Shown one piece after another: positions 52,123-63,461 of a stretch of DNA of 64,000 bases. Every line of letters starts with the position of its first letter. Position 1 is the first letter of the stretch. Both the position numbers and the translations under genes were made by a program. The notes under the pieces are model-generated. The model made no database searches. It was not told the origin of the DNA and saw only the letters and a list, made by a program, of their open reading frames with translations. The stretch comes from Margaritifera margaritifera. Taxonomy: Eukaryota; Mollusca; Bivalvia; Unionida; Margaritiferidae. The DNA is taken from contig JAQPZY010001344.1 of assembly GCA_029931535.1 (NCBI GenBank), positions 1,343,501 to 1,407,500 on the forward strand, given 5' to 3'.

Positions 52123-52540
52123 CACTACAACTACTACTACAACCACTACTACCACTACTACTACTACCACTACTACTACCACTACAACAACTACTACCAC
52201 TACTACTACTACTACCACCACTACCCTTACTACCACCACTACTACTACTACCACTACTACTACTACTACCACCACCACTAGTACTACTACCACTACTACT
52301 ACCACTACTACTACTACCACCACTACTACTACTACTACCACTACTACTACTATTTGTATTAGTACAGCTGTTACTACTACAATTTCCAAAACTTCTGCTT
52401 CTACTAGTACTACTACATCTACCACTACTAATACTACTACTATTACTACCACTACTACTACTACTACCACTACCACTACTACTACTACTACTACTAATGC
52501 TATTGTTACTACTATAACCAACATTACAACTGGAGCTAGA
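49780..52540. repeat. 2.7-kb ACT/ACC trinucleotide array
   Basis: An almost uninterrupted mix of ACT and ACC triplets (on the plus strand) with rare ATT, ACA, GCT and TCT triplets. ACT/ACC gives Thr, Leu/Pro or Tyr/His-type codons on the plus strand and Ser/Gly or Val on the minus strand, so frames stay open for more than 900 codons (49715-52621 minus Ser/Gly; 49723-52545 minus Val; 49727-52579 plus Thr). These ORFs are consequences of composition. Both ends contain the same 48-bp non-array segment beginning TATTTGTATTAGTACAGCTG (49801 and 52351), exactly 2550 bp apart. Confidence 0.97.
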
Positions 52541-52569
52541 AACATTTTTGTATATGTTTGTAGATATGA

Positions 52570-54480
52570 AGCGCATTAACAACACAGTGATATTTTTGTG
52601 TAAATCAGTTTTTTTGTGCATCGATTTGATGAATGTATTCTAAATGCGATAGGACCTGCCTTACTTGGTAATCTGATTTTTCAATCGAGTGCTCGTTTAG
52701 CGCATGCTCAACTGAGCGTTATATGTCCTGATGATAGCGAAATAATACGGCTCTGATCTCTAGCAATAATTTTTATAGATCATAACTAACGCCATTATTA
52801 AACGTCTATAGTTTTAATATGGCCCTAATCAAATGTTTGATCAATGCAAAAACAGTTGGCTTCAGGTCACCATTAATTTATTTATATGTTACATACATAT
52901 ATTTATCCAAGCTGAACTCAGAGCAACGTTCCTATTATACTAAGATTCCTATGGGTGACAGTGCCATTATAGTCCATTACACAGACTAATATATGATAGC
53001 ACCTGTCCAGCATAATTACGTTTAACAGCTGATCAAATGCTACCTGGATTAAAATACCGTTTCCTGGTCAATCAAAACATAGTGTGTGACCATATCACAC
53101 ATCGACTTTACATGTGCACTTCCGCTGCACTGCATTCACAACCATAGTGAAATGCATCTCAAAATAAAGAATGATTATTTCCCAATTATTCAATTGTAAA
53201 ACTCAGTTCCTCTCATGAATTTTTCACAATGAAAGGCACAGCCAAACAAAACCTCTAAATTTAGATATGACCTGCTAAGCTGGGGACTGACCCGGAAGAA
53301 TTTTATCTTAGTCTGAACCTGTCAGACTATCATTTTGTGGCAAATTTAAGTCATGCTACACACTGTCCAAACTTTAATCAGGAAATCTGATTAATTTTCA
53401 TGGCAGATTAGGAGTTTGACAGCTGTTAGAAAAATGCATAGTGTTCACTGAGATGGAAGTTTGGAACCAGATGATTTAAAGATCTAAAAGCTAATTTTAC
53501 TGTATCTTCCTTAATTCTATGAATTTTCAAAGCAGTAAAAAGTTTTTTCTAATATAAGATAATTTCTATCTGAAAATTAGTTTGAAATGTAAAAACATTG
53601 ATACATTTAAATATTAAAATTTTTAAAACTGTAAACATATAAATTTAAATTTTAGCAAAGGAAAAACAACACAAAACTGCCGTATTTTAGACAGCAAATG
53701 ACATTTAAGACAGCTGGTAGTTTGGGTCTGTGCAACTTATAGCATTTGATCCACGGGCCTTGAAGGGCAATAGTTCATAGTGATTTTCGAGGGAAAATGC
53801 AATATATTTGTTCAAATGTGTTGAGGTTAACACATTCAGTATAAACTGACAAGTGCTATATACCAGCTTTATTGTGTCAGGTTCTCAGGCAGTTATTAGG
53901 AAAGATAATAGCACACTCAAATCACATATAGTGATGGGACCAGAAGCATGTTTATAGCAAAAATAGAAAACTTTTCCATGTCAAAACCCGTAAAAGGTGG
54001 CCCTGAAATATAAAACTACACTTTCAGGGAGGTTCTACCTCTCTGAACAATGGTGTTGATCTTTCTGGTGAAAACTTATGTGATGTCTTTGAGGTACTAT
54101 GTCCTACTGTGGTAGTATGAAACTTTAGTAGTGACTTTTACCAAGAAGGTTGGACATATCTTGATGATGCCTTTGTATCATCAACTGACTACTGGGAAGA
54201 AAGCGAGGTACTCCAAATCTTCCGCCTTGTTCCTAATACCAGGCCAGACCTGAAAAGAGATCATGAATATTTCTTTAATATCATATGATGCAAGTAAATG
54301 AAGCGAAACTGTACGTTACATTTGAGATTTCCAGGATTTTCTCAGTAGACGCTCTAAGCTTCGCTGCCTTTTTGAGAGAGTCAGGCTTCAGTGTTGCTCT
54401 GTTTTGGCCATTCTGCCTCCGATTTTCTGTCGGTAAGCATCGAGACAGAGAAATGGAACAAGGAAGTCTATAAGACCGAA
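52570..54480. other. AT-rich single-copy sequence, no gene recognised
   Basis: About 1.9 kb without tandem arrays. A 24-codon stretch near 54046-54118 reads NGVDLSGENLCDVFEVL but ends at a stop and matches nothing I recognise. It could be part of an unknown element. Confidence 0.4.
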
Positions 54481-54484
54481 ACTG

Positions 54485-54728
54485 CTTTTACACGGTTTAC
54501 AAGAGACAGGGAATTTTACCGTTACCCGATTTTTACACGATTTACAAGAGACAGGGAATTTTACCGTTACACGATTTTTACACGATTTACAAGAGATAGG
54601 GAATTTTACCGTTACACGATTTTTACACGATATACACAAGATAGGGAATTTTACCGTTTTATAGTGAGAGGAATTGCTTTTGCACGATTTACAAGAGATA
54701 TGGAATTTTACATTTTTATAGTGGAAGG
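54485..54728. repeat. Minisatellite, 45-bp unit, about 5 copies
   Basis: Unit with TTTTACACGATTTACAAGAG, ACAGGGAATTTTACCGTTAC and ACGAT, with more diverged copies at the right end. The 15-codon period keeps both strands open (TRFTRDREFYRY and SCKSCKNRVTVKFP), which argues against either being real. Confidence 0.93.
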
Positions 54729-54729
54729 A

Positions 54730-55750
54730 ATTGTATATTTTGCTATAAAGTAACCAACGTCTCAAAGAATAGTCAATATTTCCAAGGAGAGTAAGGAGTT
54801 GTAAATACCAGCTAGGTTGATTTTATCGTTAAGGAACCATTATTTAGTAATCATATCAACTTAAAAGTCATAAAATTATTGTTGAGATTGTCACATAATT
54901 AACAAGACAATTTTGAAATATACAGTAGATGACGATTTAAATGTAAGGTGATATAGCAGCAGATGTCTTCAATTAGAAGGAAGTGTACGTTATATTATGA
55001 TGCAAGATAAAGCAGCATCAGTTTATTTATATTGTATACAAAACTATCCGTAAGATATACGATGCTGATTGGGTAGCAGTTAACTTTCTTATTAACTAGT
55101 GCTTGTAGTCATTAGTTACAGCTGACATTTGACGTTGTACCAATTGACTTCAATGACATCTTTTTAATATCAAAGGCAATAATGGTAGCGAGTACCTTTG
55201 AAGTGTGGACGAAAGGGAAATGTTTTATAAAATGTATCTGTTGATATGAAGTATATAAATGTACAAAAAATTTAAATTGACATACAGAATACATGTCGCA
55301 TAGAAAAGATACTCCAAGTTTTAATTTATATGCGTGTGTGTATATGTGAGCCTTACAAAAGTGTAGAATATTGATCCAAAAAGAATCCATTGCACTAATT
55401 ATTGATATGAATAAAACCCAGCTAGAATTAAAGTAAAAGTATGAGACAGATAAACAGAAACAAAGGAAGGGATGAAGAAGAAAAAAAAACAGAAAGAAGC
55501 ACGGTTCTTATCTTTGCTTAATAAAATGAAATCATTTGACACATTTTTAACTTTTAGAGTAGTTCGTATTATAGCAAATAGCGATCATAATTAAATTAAC
55601 AATCACTCAATTTGAAAGATTGTATTATCCATCGTAATTTGCTGGTTTTCACTTTCATATATAGTTTTCAGAAGACTTAGTAGCCCAAACATTTTTACCG
55701 ACAAACTATTTCTAAGATAATATAGTCGTTACCAAGTGATCTTCTCAGTA
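54730..55750. other. AT-rich single-copy sequence
   Basis: A purine-rich patch lies at 55440-55500. A 92-codon minus-strand ORF (55112-55390) has no recognisable domain. Confidence 0.45.
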
Positions 55751-55751
55751 C

Positions 55752-56219
55752 CAGCGTACTCTTCATTAGCACTTTGATGATTTGGGGCAACAGCGTACTC
55801 TTCATTAGCACTTTGATGATCTGGGGCAAGAGCGTACTCTTCATTAGCACTTTGATGATTTGGGGCAACAGCGTACTCTTCATTAGCACTTTGATGATCT
55901 GGGGCAATAGCGTACTCTTCATTAGCACTTTGATGATTTGGGGCAACAGCGTACTCTTCATTAGCACTTTGATGATTTGGGGCAACAGCGTACTCTTCAT
56001 TAGCACTTTGATGATTTGGGGCAACAGCGTACTCTTCATTAGCACTTTGATGATTTGGGGCAACAGCGTACTCTTCATTAGCACTTTGATGATTTGGGGC
56101 AACAGCGTACTCTTCATTAGCACTTTGATGATTTGGGGCAATAGCGTACTCTTCATTAGCACTTTGATGATTTGGGGCAACAGCGTACTCTTCATTAGCA
56201 CTTTGATGATTTGGGGCAA
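55752..56219. repeat. Minisatellite, 39-bp unit, exactly 12 copies
   Basis: Unit CAGCGTACTCTTCATTAGCA, then CTTTGATGATTTGGGGCAA. Copies are nearly identical (a few ATCTGGGG and AATAGCG variants). The 13-codon period opens a frame on each strand (LMIWGNSVLFIST plus; LPQIIKVLMKSTL minus). Two equally good frames and no domain argue against coding. Confidence 0.97.
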
Positions 56220-56221
56220 AG

Positions 56222-56780
56222 CGCTATACATGTATTCGTTAAAATGTGTACATTTATCCGAAGAGAAAGTTATACATTGGAACAAATCATTTAAGTATTG
56301 ATAACTTTATTCAAATTCATGCATCTTTCACTCGATTTGTGTTGTTTTTTAATGTTTGTGCAACAATAAATCTTGTCTATAACATTGTGTTTTTATGATG
56401 AAAGTCATGCATAGACCAAAATAGCAACCTTCAATTTTCCAGAACATTTTACACATTTTAATATTTTTTCTGCCAACATGTTTGTTTTAATTTCCAATGA
56501 GAAAACGGTCATTACATTTTTTAAAGACTTATTCATTCAAAAACACAAAAAGGATAAACGACTTAGGAGCAAAGATAATTAATTTTAAGAATGACGAGCT
56601 GGAAGAAAACAAAACGAATCGACCACTGGGTCAAAGAGAAAATAATTAACAATTAAGAAGATCATTTCTTTTCTCGTATTAAATATATTGGTGCAAGAAA
56701 CATATTGTGCCCCACAGAACCGTGTAATAACGAAAAAAATAGCATTTTGGCGATGGATTTGGAAAGCTATTGAATGAAGT
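56222..56780. other. AT-rich single-copy sequence
   Basis: Nothing recognised. Confidence 0.5.
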
Positions 56781-56783
56781 AAA

Positions 56784-56892
56784 GAACGGCAGAACATACA
56801 TACTGACAAGGTCCTCTGTTACCTCTGAGAACGGCAGAACATACATACTGGCAAGGTCCTTTATTATCTCTGGCAAGGTCCCCTATTATCTC
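56784..56892. repeat. Short tandem repeat, about 46-bp unit, 2 copies plus part
   Basis: GAACGGCAGAACATACATAC followed by TG.CAAGGTCCT and TATCTCTG repeats, with a final partial copy GGCAAGGTCCCC. Confidence 0.88.
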
Positions 56893-56894
56893 TA

Positions 56895-57629
56895 AGTCTG
56901 TTGGTTTCAGTTGTTTCTCCAGCAGTGAACCACAATTTTGCGATGAAATCGCACGCGCTTCCAGAAACATTTTTATTCCTGTTAGGCAGGGTTCACCGAG
57001 AGGTAGAAGAACTTTAAAAGAAAATTTCCAATTAAGTCTACAATTATCTTGTTAGAAGACGACATCCGTCATTTATTTAAGAACTATGCCAACAATGTTT
57101 GGCCTTAGTCTTTTTCATTTGCGATTTACACATTGCATTATAGTTACACGAAACAGATGAACTTGCCCGAGAGTTGTATGAATTCATGATTAAAGCCACA
57201 CCATTACTTTTGTAACATTACATGCACCATTTAATTCCTATGGTCATATGGCGGATGTACATCACCGCACGTTGCATATTAATACATCAGAAGTAAAACT
57301 GACTTTGCAACTTTTTTTTTCTTGCAGTAGGATGGGTTTTAACTACATTGTTAGAACATTTCGCCCCAAATTATTTTGCAATCAGCATTTGCCTTAAGAT
57401 TGATACTGAGAACATATTTTTGACGTTTGCATCCAGTCAATGAGATATATTACTTTGAGGATGAGCGATCAGAAGTCAGCATTCAGACTGATTATGTAGT
57501 TTTTCTTATTGAAATAATCAGGATATTTAAATTAAAAATGTGATAATACTGTATTACATTTTTCCACCTACACCATATTTGTATTCACATAAAGTCTCTT
57601 ATTGTATTTACAAGATAAAACAGCATCGG
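56895..57629. other. AT-rich single-copy sequence
   Basis: Nothing recognised up to the LTR boundary. Confidence 0.5.
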
Positions 57630-58490
57630 TGTTACGACTAGGGGTTATGTAACAAAAGAAAAGACTCAAACAAGCTTTCAAGATTTAAAATACAAATCTT
57701 TAATTTCCTAACATATTAAAATATTTCAACAAACAATTAAAGTGAAAGAATTAAAAAAAACTTACAATATAGAATATCCTTAAAAGTCCTAAATTGTTTT
57801 CAAGTTCACTGTTCTGGAAGTTAATCCAACTATTCCGAATGTAATATTCCGAATGAAATAGCCTTCACTGTGCTAATATGTTGATAAGATTAAGTTATAT
57901 CCAAATAATACTTGTGAATCTGGAATCTCACAAGTTTTATAAATGTTCCCGATAATTCCACGGAGCTGTATAATAATTCAGATTAAAGACACAGTACTGA
58001 ATCCTAAATGTACACTATTAATAATAAATAAATCTCCAAATAAGAATATCCCACACACACACACTAAACCAATTTCGTTATATCCTCTCTATTCAAATGT
58101 AACTATGAAGAATATTTAAACACAGGATTATTTCTTATATATATAGCCTTAATGCGCAGAATCGAAATAAAAACCCATACGACGTCTTCAATAAACTGGG
58201 TATTTCGAAATCATGCAACCCTCTCCGAACCAATCAGGAATTAGGTTATGCGTGATTCTGCTAAAGTGCTCGAGTACCAGTGTTTTAAACAGTAAATATT
58301 GTATTTATTCATAGAATCTCGGTCAGAAGTTCACCTTCTTCCCGCGCTCTAAAACCACGTGATATGAAATATTGATCCAAAATACCGAATGCATACTCAT
58401 AAGACGACAGCTGTTTAGACTAAGAACAGAGATCATAAACTAATAAACTATACCATTATTAAAAGGAAAAATATATATAATTCCGTAACA
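57630..58490 (-). mobile_element. Probable solo LTR of an LTR retrotransposon
   Basis: The 861-bp segment has perfect 7-bp inverted ends, TGTTACG at 57630 and CGTAACA at 58490, with the TG...CA ends usual for LTRs. The flanking bases are ATCGG (57625-57629) and ATTGG (58491-58495), a 5-bp target-site duplication with one transition. Read on the minus strand it has a TATA-box-like GGCTATATATATAAG about 345 bases in (plus 58134-58148). An ATTAAA polyadenylation-type signal lies about 70 bases before its end (plus 57699-57704), which gives a sensible U3-R-U5 order. No retroviral-type gene adjoins it, so it is a solo LTR left by recombination. It could instead be an unrelated inverted-end element, but direction, TATA and polyA positions favour an LTR. 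Confidence 0.72.
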
Positions 58491-58491
58491 A

Positions 58492-59700
58492 TTGGAAAGG
58501 TTACACATGTAAAACTGTACATTTCATGTACAAGGTAAATGTTTTTGATGCAAAATATATGAAACAGATGCAGACTTTCGCTAGTCAAAGTACTTGCACA
58601 CACATACAAAATATTTACGTTTTATAGCCCTTTGAACATTGCTCACTGGGAAATATATTTGAATAGAACTAAAAACGGTCTAAGAATGAGATTTATAAGA
58701 ATTTAAAAACCTATAATTTGTGACTTTTTAATTTCCCTCACACATCGGTATCACTTACTTATTATATTTTGCAGGAGGTGATGATTCTCTAATTAAGATA
58801 ATAAAAGCTATATACTTTCCCTAATTGAAATTCCTACATGTATGACATACATATAAAATATAATATCCAAAGACGCTTATATTTCAGCATGTTAAATAAT
58901 TCTTACTTATATGTACATGTAATGGCTTCTTTTTAGCAGCATTAATCTATGATTCTTGGTAGACCGCATATCAAAATCTATTTTTATACCAGATAGCATA
59001 GTCTCTTGTCTGAATGTTTGATTGGATTTGAAGGTCAATATAGTCTCAATAAGAACAAACAAATAGAAATATTCCACGAGTTTAACAGAATTTCCAAATC
59101 TGTGAACAACATGTTATCTGTGTTGGGAGAAGTGGGATTGTTCGGATGATTATTTAAATATTTCAGATGTACTTGAAGAAAAAAAAAACAATAGGTAGTT
59201 AAATTTTTTTTATATATACTGCATTGGTGTAAAAAGAAAAAGTCGAGATTTCAACTAGTCTTTTTCTATGATTTTGACATCTAAACTTGTATACGCATCC
59301 ATTGTATAAGAGAAACACAGTAAAAAAAATTCCTCCTTTTTGGTTTGGTTTGATTTTGGTGTGTACTTCTTTTTTATCTTAAGCTAATGAAGGTACGTTG
59401 TGCCAAGAGAATCTACAATTGAAGCAAAGAACCACATAGGACATAACCTACACATATCATATGGCTATATTTAAGAAAAAGGTCCGTCTTCTGCCCCCAT
59501 TTTAATGGAATAATAACTATGGATAAATTTCATGACTTTGTCTTAATGTGCTATTCAAATCAAACTCTGCTACTTTAATTCTGTTTCTAGATTTGTGTTT
59601 CATACCAAAATTGAAATTTGAACATGAGTTGGTGTTGGAAATTGCAGAATAAATGCTCCGTTTAGAAACTTCAAACTCCAAATTAGTTGTTTTAATTGTA
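58492..59700. other. AT-rich single-copy sequence
   Basis: GGTTTGGTTTGATTTTGGTG at about 59341-59361 resembles the reverse complement of the ACACCAAA SINE tail, but no SINE body adjoins it. Nothing else recognised. Confidence 0.45.
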
Positions 59701-59701
59701 T

Positions 59702-59899
59702 TTATTTATTTATGTTGACATACGCGGGATCGGGCAACTTGATGCCTTTTGACTTGGACATGGCTGTTCTAGTTCTTGCTAAATTGCCAGGTGGATATTC
59801 CTTTTCCTTCAAAGCAATAATTAAACAAGGCAAAATGCATATTAAGTTTCCAATGTACGCGAAGTTCAACTGTGCGCCCTCCATGTGCCAGGATCATGA
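59702..59899. other. Short segment open on both strands, unclassified
   Basis: Both strands are open here. The minus frame ends MSKSKGIKLPDPAYVNINK just before a stop, and GTATGTCAAC near 59722-59731 (minus) could serve as a splice donor. The plus frame reads MPFDLDMAVLVLAKLPGG. The peptides look less compositionally biased than other ORFs in the window. I recognise no family and cannot choose a strand. It may be chance, an exon remnant or part of an element. Confidence 0.2.
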
Positions 59900-60016
59900 G
59901 TTACTGTATGTTATGCTTGAAGTTATTGTATGTTATGCTTGAAGTTATTGTATGTTATGCTTGAAGTTATTGTATGTTATGCTTGAAGTTATTGTATGTT
60001 ATGCTTGAAATTATTG
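59900..60016. repeat. Tandem repeat, 22-bp unit, 5 copies
   Basis: Unit GTTATTGTATGTTATGCTTG followed by AA, nearly perfect. Confidence 0.95.
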
Positions 60017-60019
60017 CAT

Positions 60020-60205
60020 AATTATTGATGAAAGGTGGTGAAATATTAATTTCCCATTCTGCTACAGATTATGAATAAATATACAAATTACTTAATTATA
60101 GCTTGGTTTTTCTAAGATTTGGCAATTGAAAACATTTTTTAATGTTTGCGTTGCTTTGGGTTTGAATTAAGCTTAAGGATGTTGCCTCCCTCTATGAGTA
60201 GTCAT
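60020..60205. other. AT-rich spacer
   Basis: Nothing recognised. Confidence 0.5.
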
Positions 60206-60206
60206 A

Positions 60207-60311
60207 AACAAACACTTATTATAATTGTTAGAAATAAGCACGATAATATTGCCTCTACGGTCAACAAACACTTATGATAATTGTTGGAAATAAGCACAAT
60301 AATATTGCCGC
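60207..60311. repeat. Imperfect duplication, about 55 bp, 2 copies, then poly(C)
   Basis: Both copies contain AACAAACACTTAT.ATAATTG and AAATAAGCACRATAATATTG. A C run follows at about 60320-60331. Confidence 0.85.
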
Positions 60312-60334
60312 CGCACACTCCCCCCCCCCCCAAC

Positions 60335-60618
60335 ACAATATTTATAATACACTTACAAGCAAAGAAACAATCGGTAGAATAATCACACTAGCTTCCAATT
60401 TTTCATACTAAATACCTACTTTAACTATGTGTAATGCACCTGTCTTCTCTTATATTATTAAATGTGTTGCACCAGAAAACAGCCGGAAATGTTAAAATAA
60501 TAATAAAACGTATAACTTTTAAAAGAGATGTAAGAAACAAAGAAAAATGAGTCATGTTAGCAAAACCAAACATATAACAATTGTTCAACTTAGATAGACC
60601 AGTGGAAAAATAATTCTT
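60335..60618. other. AT-rich spacer
   Basis: Nothing recognised. Confidence 0.5.
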
Positions 60619-60969
60619 GTATATACTATATTGATGAACGTAACATCAGTGTATATAGTATATTGATTTACGTAACATCCGTGTATATAGTATATAGATT
60701 TACGTAACATCTGTGTATTAAATTATATTGATTACGTAACATCCGTGTATATAGTATATAGATTTACGTAACATCCGTGTATATAGTATACTGATTTATG
60801 TAACATCCGTGTGTATGGTATATAGATTTACGTAACATCAGTTTATATAGTATATTGATTTACGTAACATCCGTGTATCAAAGTATACTGATTTACGTAA
60901 CACTTACATGTGTATGGTATATAGATTTACGTAGCATCCGTGTATAAAGTATATTGATTTACGTAACAT
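60619..60969. repeat. Minisatellite, about 32-bp unit, 11 copies
   Basis: Unit TTGATTTACGTAACATCCGT followed by GTATATAGTATA. Each unit has TACGTA, itself a palindrome. Copies vary in GTATATAG, GTGTATGG and GTATCAAAG. Confidence 0.93.
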
Positions 60970-61620
60970 TCAACACATTCATCATTTCATCTTTTGACCA
61001 ATGACATAATGTCAACCTCCTCGCTTTCCTAAATTTACGTGGGTTCAGAGATTTAGTATGAAGTAGAAAGCCATAGTTTCTTTAAATAACAAAAAAGAAA
61101 AAAAGGAAAAGAAGAAGAAAAAAACAAAAACAACAACAACAACAACAAAAACATTTACAAATTTCTTGGACAAACAGAAACAATTAGCAACGAATACCAA
61201 TTTTTGTGTCGAAAGAGTTCCAATTCCTCTCAGCAAAAAGGTTAGAGTCGGATATACATTTTCCACATCCTTTGGTCCTTTTGTCGTTTGTGCTTTAATT
61301 ATTTCTACTCTGTTATAAAAAAAAAATAAAAAGTAAACACGCTCTTGTGCAATTGAATTCTGACAATTACTTGTATTAATAGGAGAGAAATGACATTGGT
61401 TTATCTGTTTATAGATTCTATTATTACCTGTAAACAATCATTATTTTGCGCGTTTTGTAACGTATAATGTAACTAAAATTTTCCTAATAGCCGCAATATT
61501 GCTACTTCCCCATTATTAAGTTCATACATCAAGTAAAATCGGACATTTGGCATGATCTTAAAGGTATACAGTGATCCTCGTTTCTGAAAAAAACTCTCGG
61601 GACACTCTTCTCCTCCCTCC
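60970..61620. other. Single-copy sequence with an A-rich tract
   Basis: An A-rich tract at about 61083-61155 contains (CAA)n. The 130-codon minus-strand ORF (61045-61437) owes its FFFF and VVVV runs to this tract. No gene supported. Confidence 0.45.
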
Positions 61621-61621
61621 C

Positions 61622-61624
<3 letters not shown>

Positions 61625-61700
<76 letters not shown>
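61625..61700. repeat. Compound microsatellite (TC)n(AC)n
   Basis: About 31 TC units followed by about 7 AC units. Confidence 0.97.
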
Positions 61701-61701
<1 letters not shown>

Positions 61702-61958
61702 ATTTATATATTACTCTTCGTCGGGTAGGCGTATTCACTTCCAGCTAACTGTACATTCGTTTTATCCGTGTTTGTGCAAACAGTATTTTTTCCTTCCAAT
61801 TTAGCAGTGATAGCAGTTATATTTGATCATATGATCTGAGCTTGTTGTTTTGGAGGAGACCAATTTATTCCGTATAAATGTGGTTCAAATCTATGATTCC
61901 TGTGCTTATTCTTTGCTGAGATGGAGTATCTTCATAATATAAACTTCTTTCTGGCCAA
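61702..61958. other. AT-rich spacer
   Basis: Nothing recognised. Confidence 0.5.
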
Positions 61959-61960
61959 TT

Positions 61961-62206
61961 GTCGTGTATCCATGAGCCGTGTGATATCAATAAATGACAA
62001 TGTCGTGTATCCATGAGCCGTGTGATATCAATAAATGACAATGTCGTGTATCCATGAGCAGTGTGATATCAATAAATGACAATGTCGTGTATCCATGAGC
62101 CGTGTGATATCAATAAATGACAATGTCGTGTATCCATGAGCAGTGTGATATCAATAAATGACAATGGAGTGTATCCATGAGCAGTGTGATATCAATAAAT
62201 GACAAT
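61961..62206. repeat. Minisatellite, 41-bp unit, exactly 6 copies
   Basis: Unit GTCGTGTATCCATGAGCCGT, then GTGATATCAATAAATGACAA and T, with GAGCCG/GAGCAG and GTCGTG/GGAGTG variants. Confidence 0.95.
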
Positions 62207-63020
62207 GGAGAATAATATTAAGACTGAATTATTTCAATGCATGCAAAGCACATGTTTGCAAATGACTTGACTTTGATCGTTGATGGGGACACTTTGATGA
62301 AAAAGATGAAAAGAACATAGCAAACTAAAGCAATTTGGCAATTCATAACTGTCCATAAAAGAAGATTCTCAATGTCATTTAGAAGTAGCGAGGGAATACA
62401 TAAATCAATTTAAAGTTCAAAGACAACAGAAAACAAACAGCTAGGAAGAAGAAAAAAAAAGACAAATTATGACGAATAAGAAAAAGCAGACTCAGAGATA
62501 ATACCAAATCGTGGCATGATGCTAGAGACCATTTTCCTAGTTGCAGAAAGCAGCGTGACCTAAAACTGTTATATAAAGATTCAAAAATATGAATAAACAG
62601 CTATTTTATAAAAGGAGACGTTCTTAAATTGGATGAGGGTTGTTGGCTATATCGTTACAGGGTCATTGAAGATGACTGATGTATTCATTTTCGATCGATG
62701 TATCAATTCTGTGTCGACTAAACTTTAGGGATCTGCTAAATCATCTACACGCTCTGCATGTTAAAAATTTATATCAAATTTTCAATATCTTTCCAAATTT
62801 AGGTTCTTATTTTAGTCAGCGTGTCGTACTAAATTTGTCTTGATTTTCTTCACTTCTATTCGTGCGTCTATTCCCAATATAGTGTTTATTATGTAATTTG
62901 TATGTCTTTTCTAGTATTCTGTTCTTATTTTGGTTACGGAACATATTTTATTCTGTAGTTTTGATTTGAACTGGTTGCTTTAGTATAAGCCTTTTGTTTA
63001 GGCTTTATTATTTAAATGTA
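62207..63020. other. AT-rich single-copy sequence
   Basis: Nothing recognised. Confidence 0.5.
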
Positions 63021-63022
63021 GT

Positions 63023-63392
63023 TTGCATATACTGAGTGTCTCAGCCACTTCTAAAGTATGTGTAAATCATGTTATTTCCATGGATACACTGAGTGTCTCA
63101 GCCACTTCTAAAGTATGTGTAAATCATGTTATTTCCATGCATATACTGAGTGTCTCAGCCACTTCTAAAGTATGTGTAAATCATGTTATTTCCATGCATA
63201 CATTGAGTGTCTCAGCCACTTCTAAAGTAAGTGTAACTCATGTTATTTCCATGCATACATTGAGTGTCTCAGCCACTTCTAAAGTAAGTGTAAATCATGT
63301 TTTTTCCATGCATACATTGAGTGTCTCAGCCACTTCTAAAGTATGTGTAAATCATGTTATTTCCATGCATACATTGAGTGTCTCAGCCACTT
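63023..63392. repeat. Minisatellite, 57-bp unit, 6.5 copies
   Basis: Unit with TGCATACATTGAGTGTCTCA, GCCACTTCTAAAGTATGTGT and AAATCATGTTATTTCCA. The 19-codon period yields a 123-codon ORF (HTLSVSATSKVCVNHVISM repeats). There is no domain or flanking coding sequence, so I regard it as an artefact. Confidence 0.95.
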
Positions 63393-63461
63393 GACAAGAC
63401 CAAGATACCCCCGTTGCAGTGGGGCATAATAAATTCATGAAATAATGACAGCTTCCTCGCC

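Noticed and set aside
49715..52621. Giant Ser/Gly-, Val- and Thr-rich ORFs resembling silk, mucin or glue proteins
   Set aside because: At least three frames on two strands are open because ACT/ACC triplets cannot make stops in those frames. There is no signal peptide, no non-repeat domain and no support for one frame over another.
54388..54765. Basic repeat protein TRFTRDREFYRY or Cys-rich SCKSCKNRVTV
   Set aside because: The 45-bp period opens both strands. Neither peptide has an independent mark of coding.
55695..56301. Repeat protein of 12 x 13 residues
   Set aside because: Both strands are open over the same 39-bp array. No domain and no flanking coding sequence.
63023..63394. Repeat protein of 19-residue units
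   Set aside because: Explained by the 57-bp period. No domain and no upstream exon signal.
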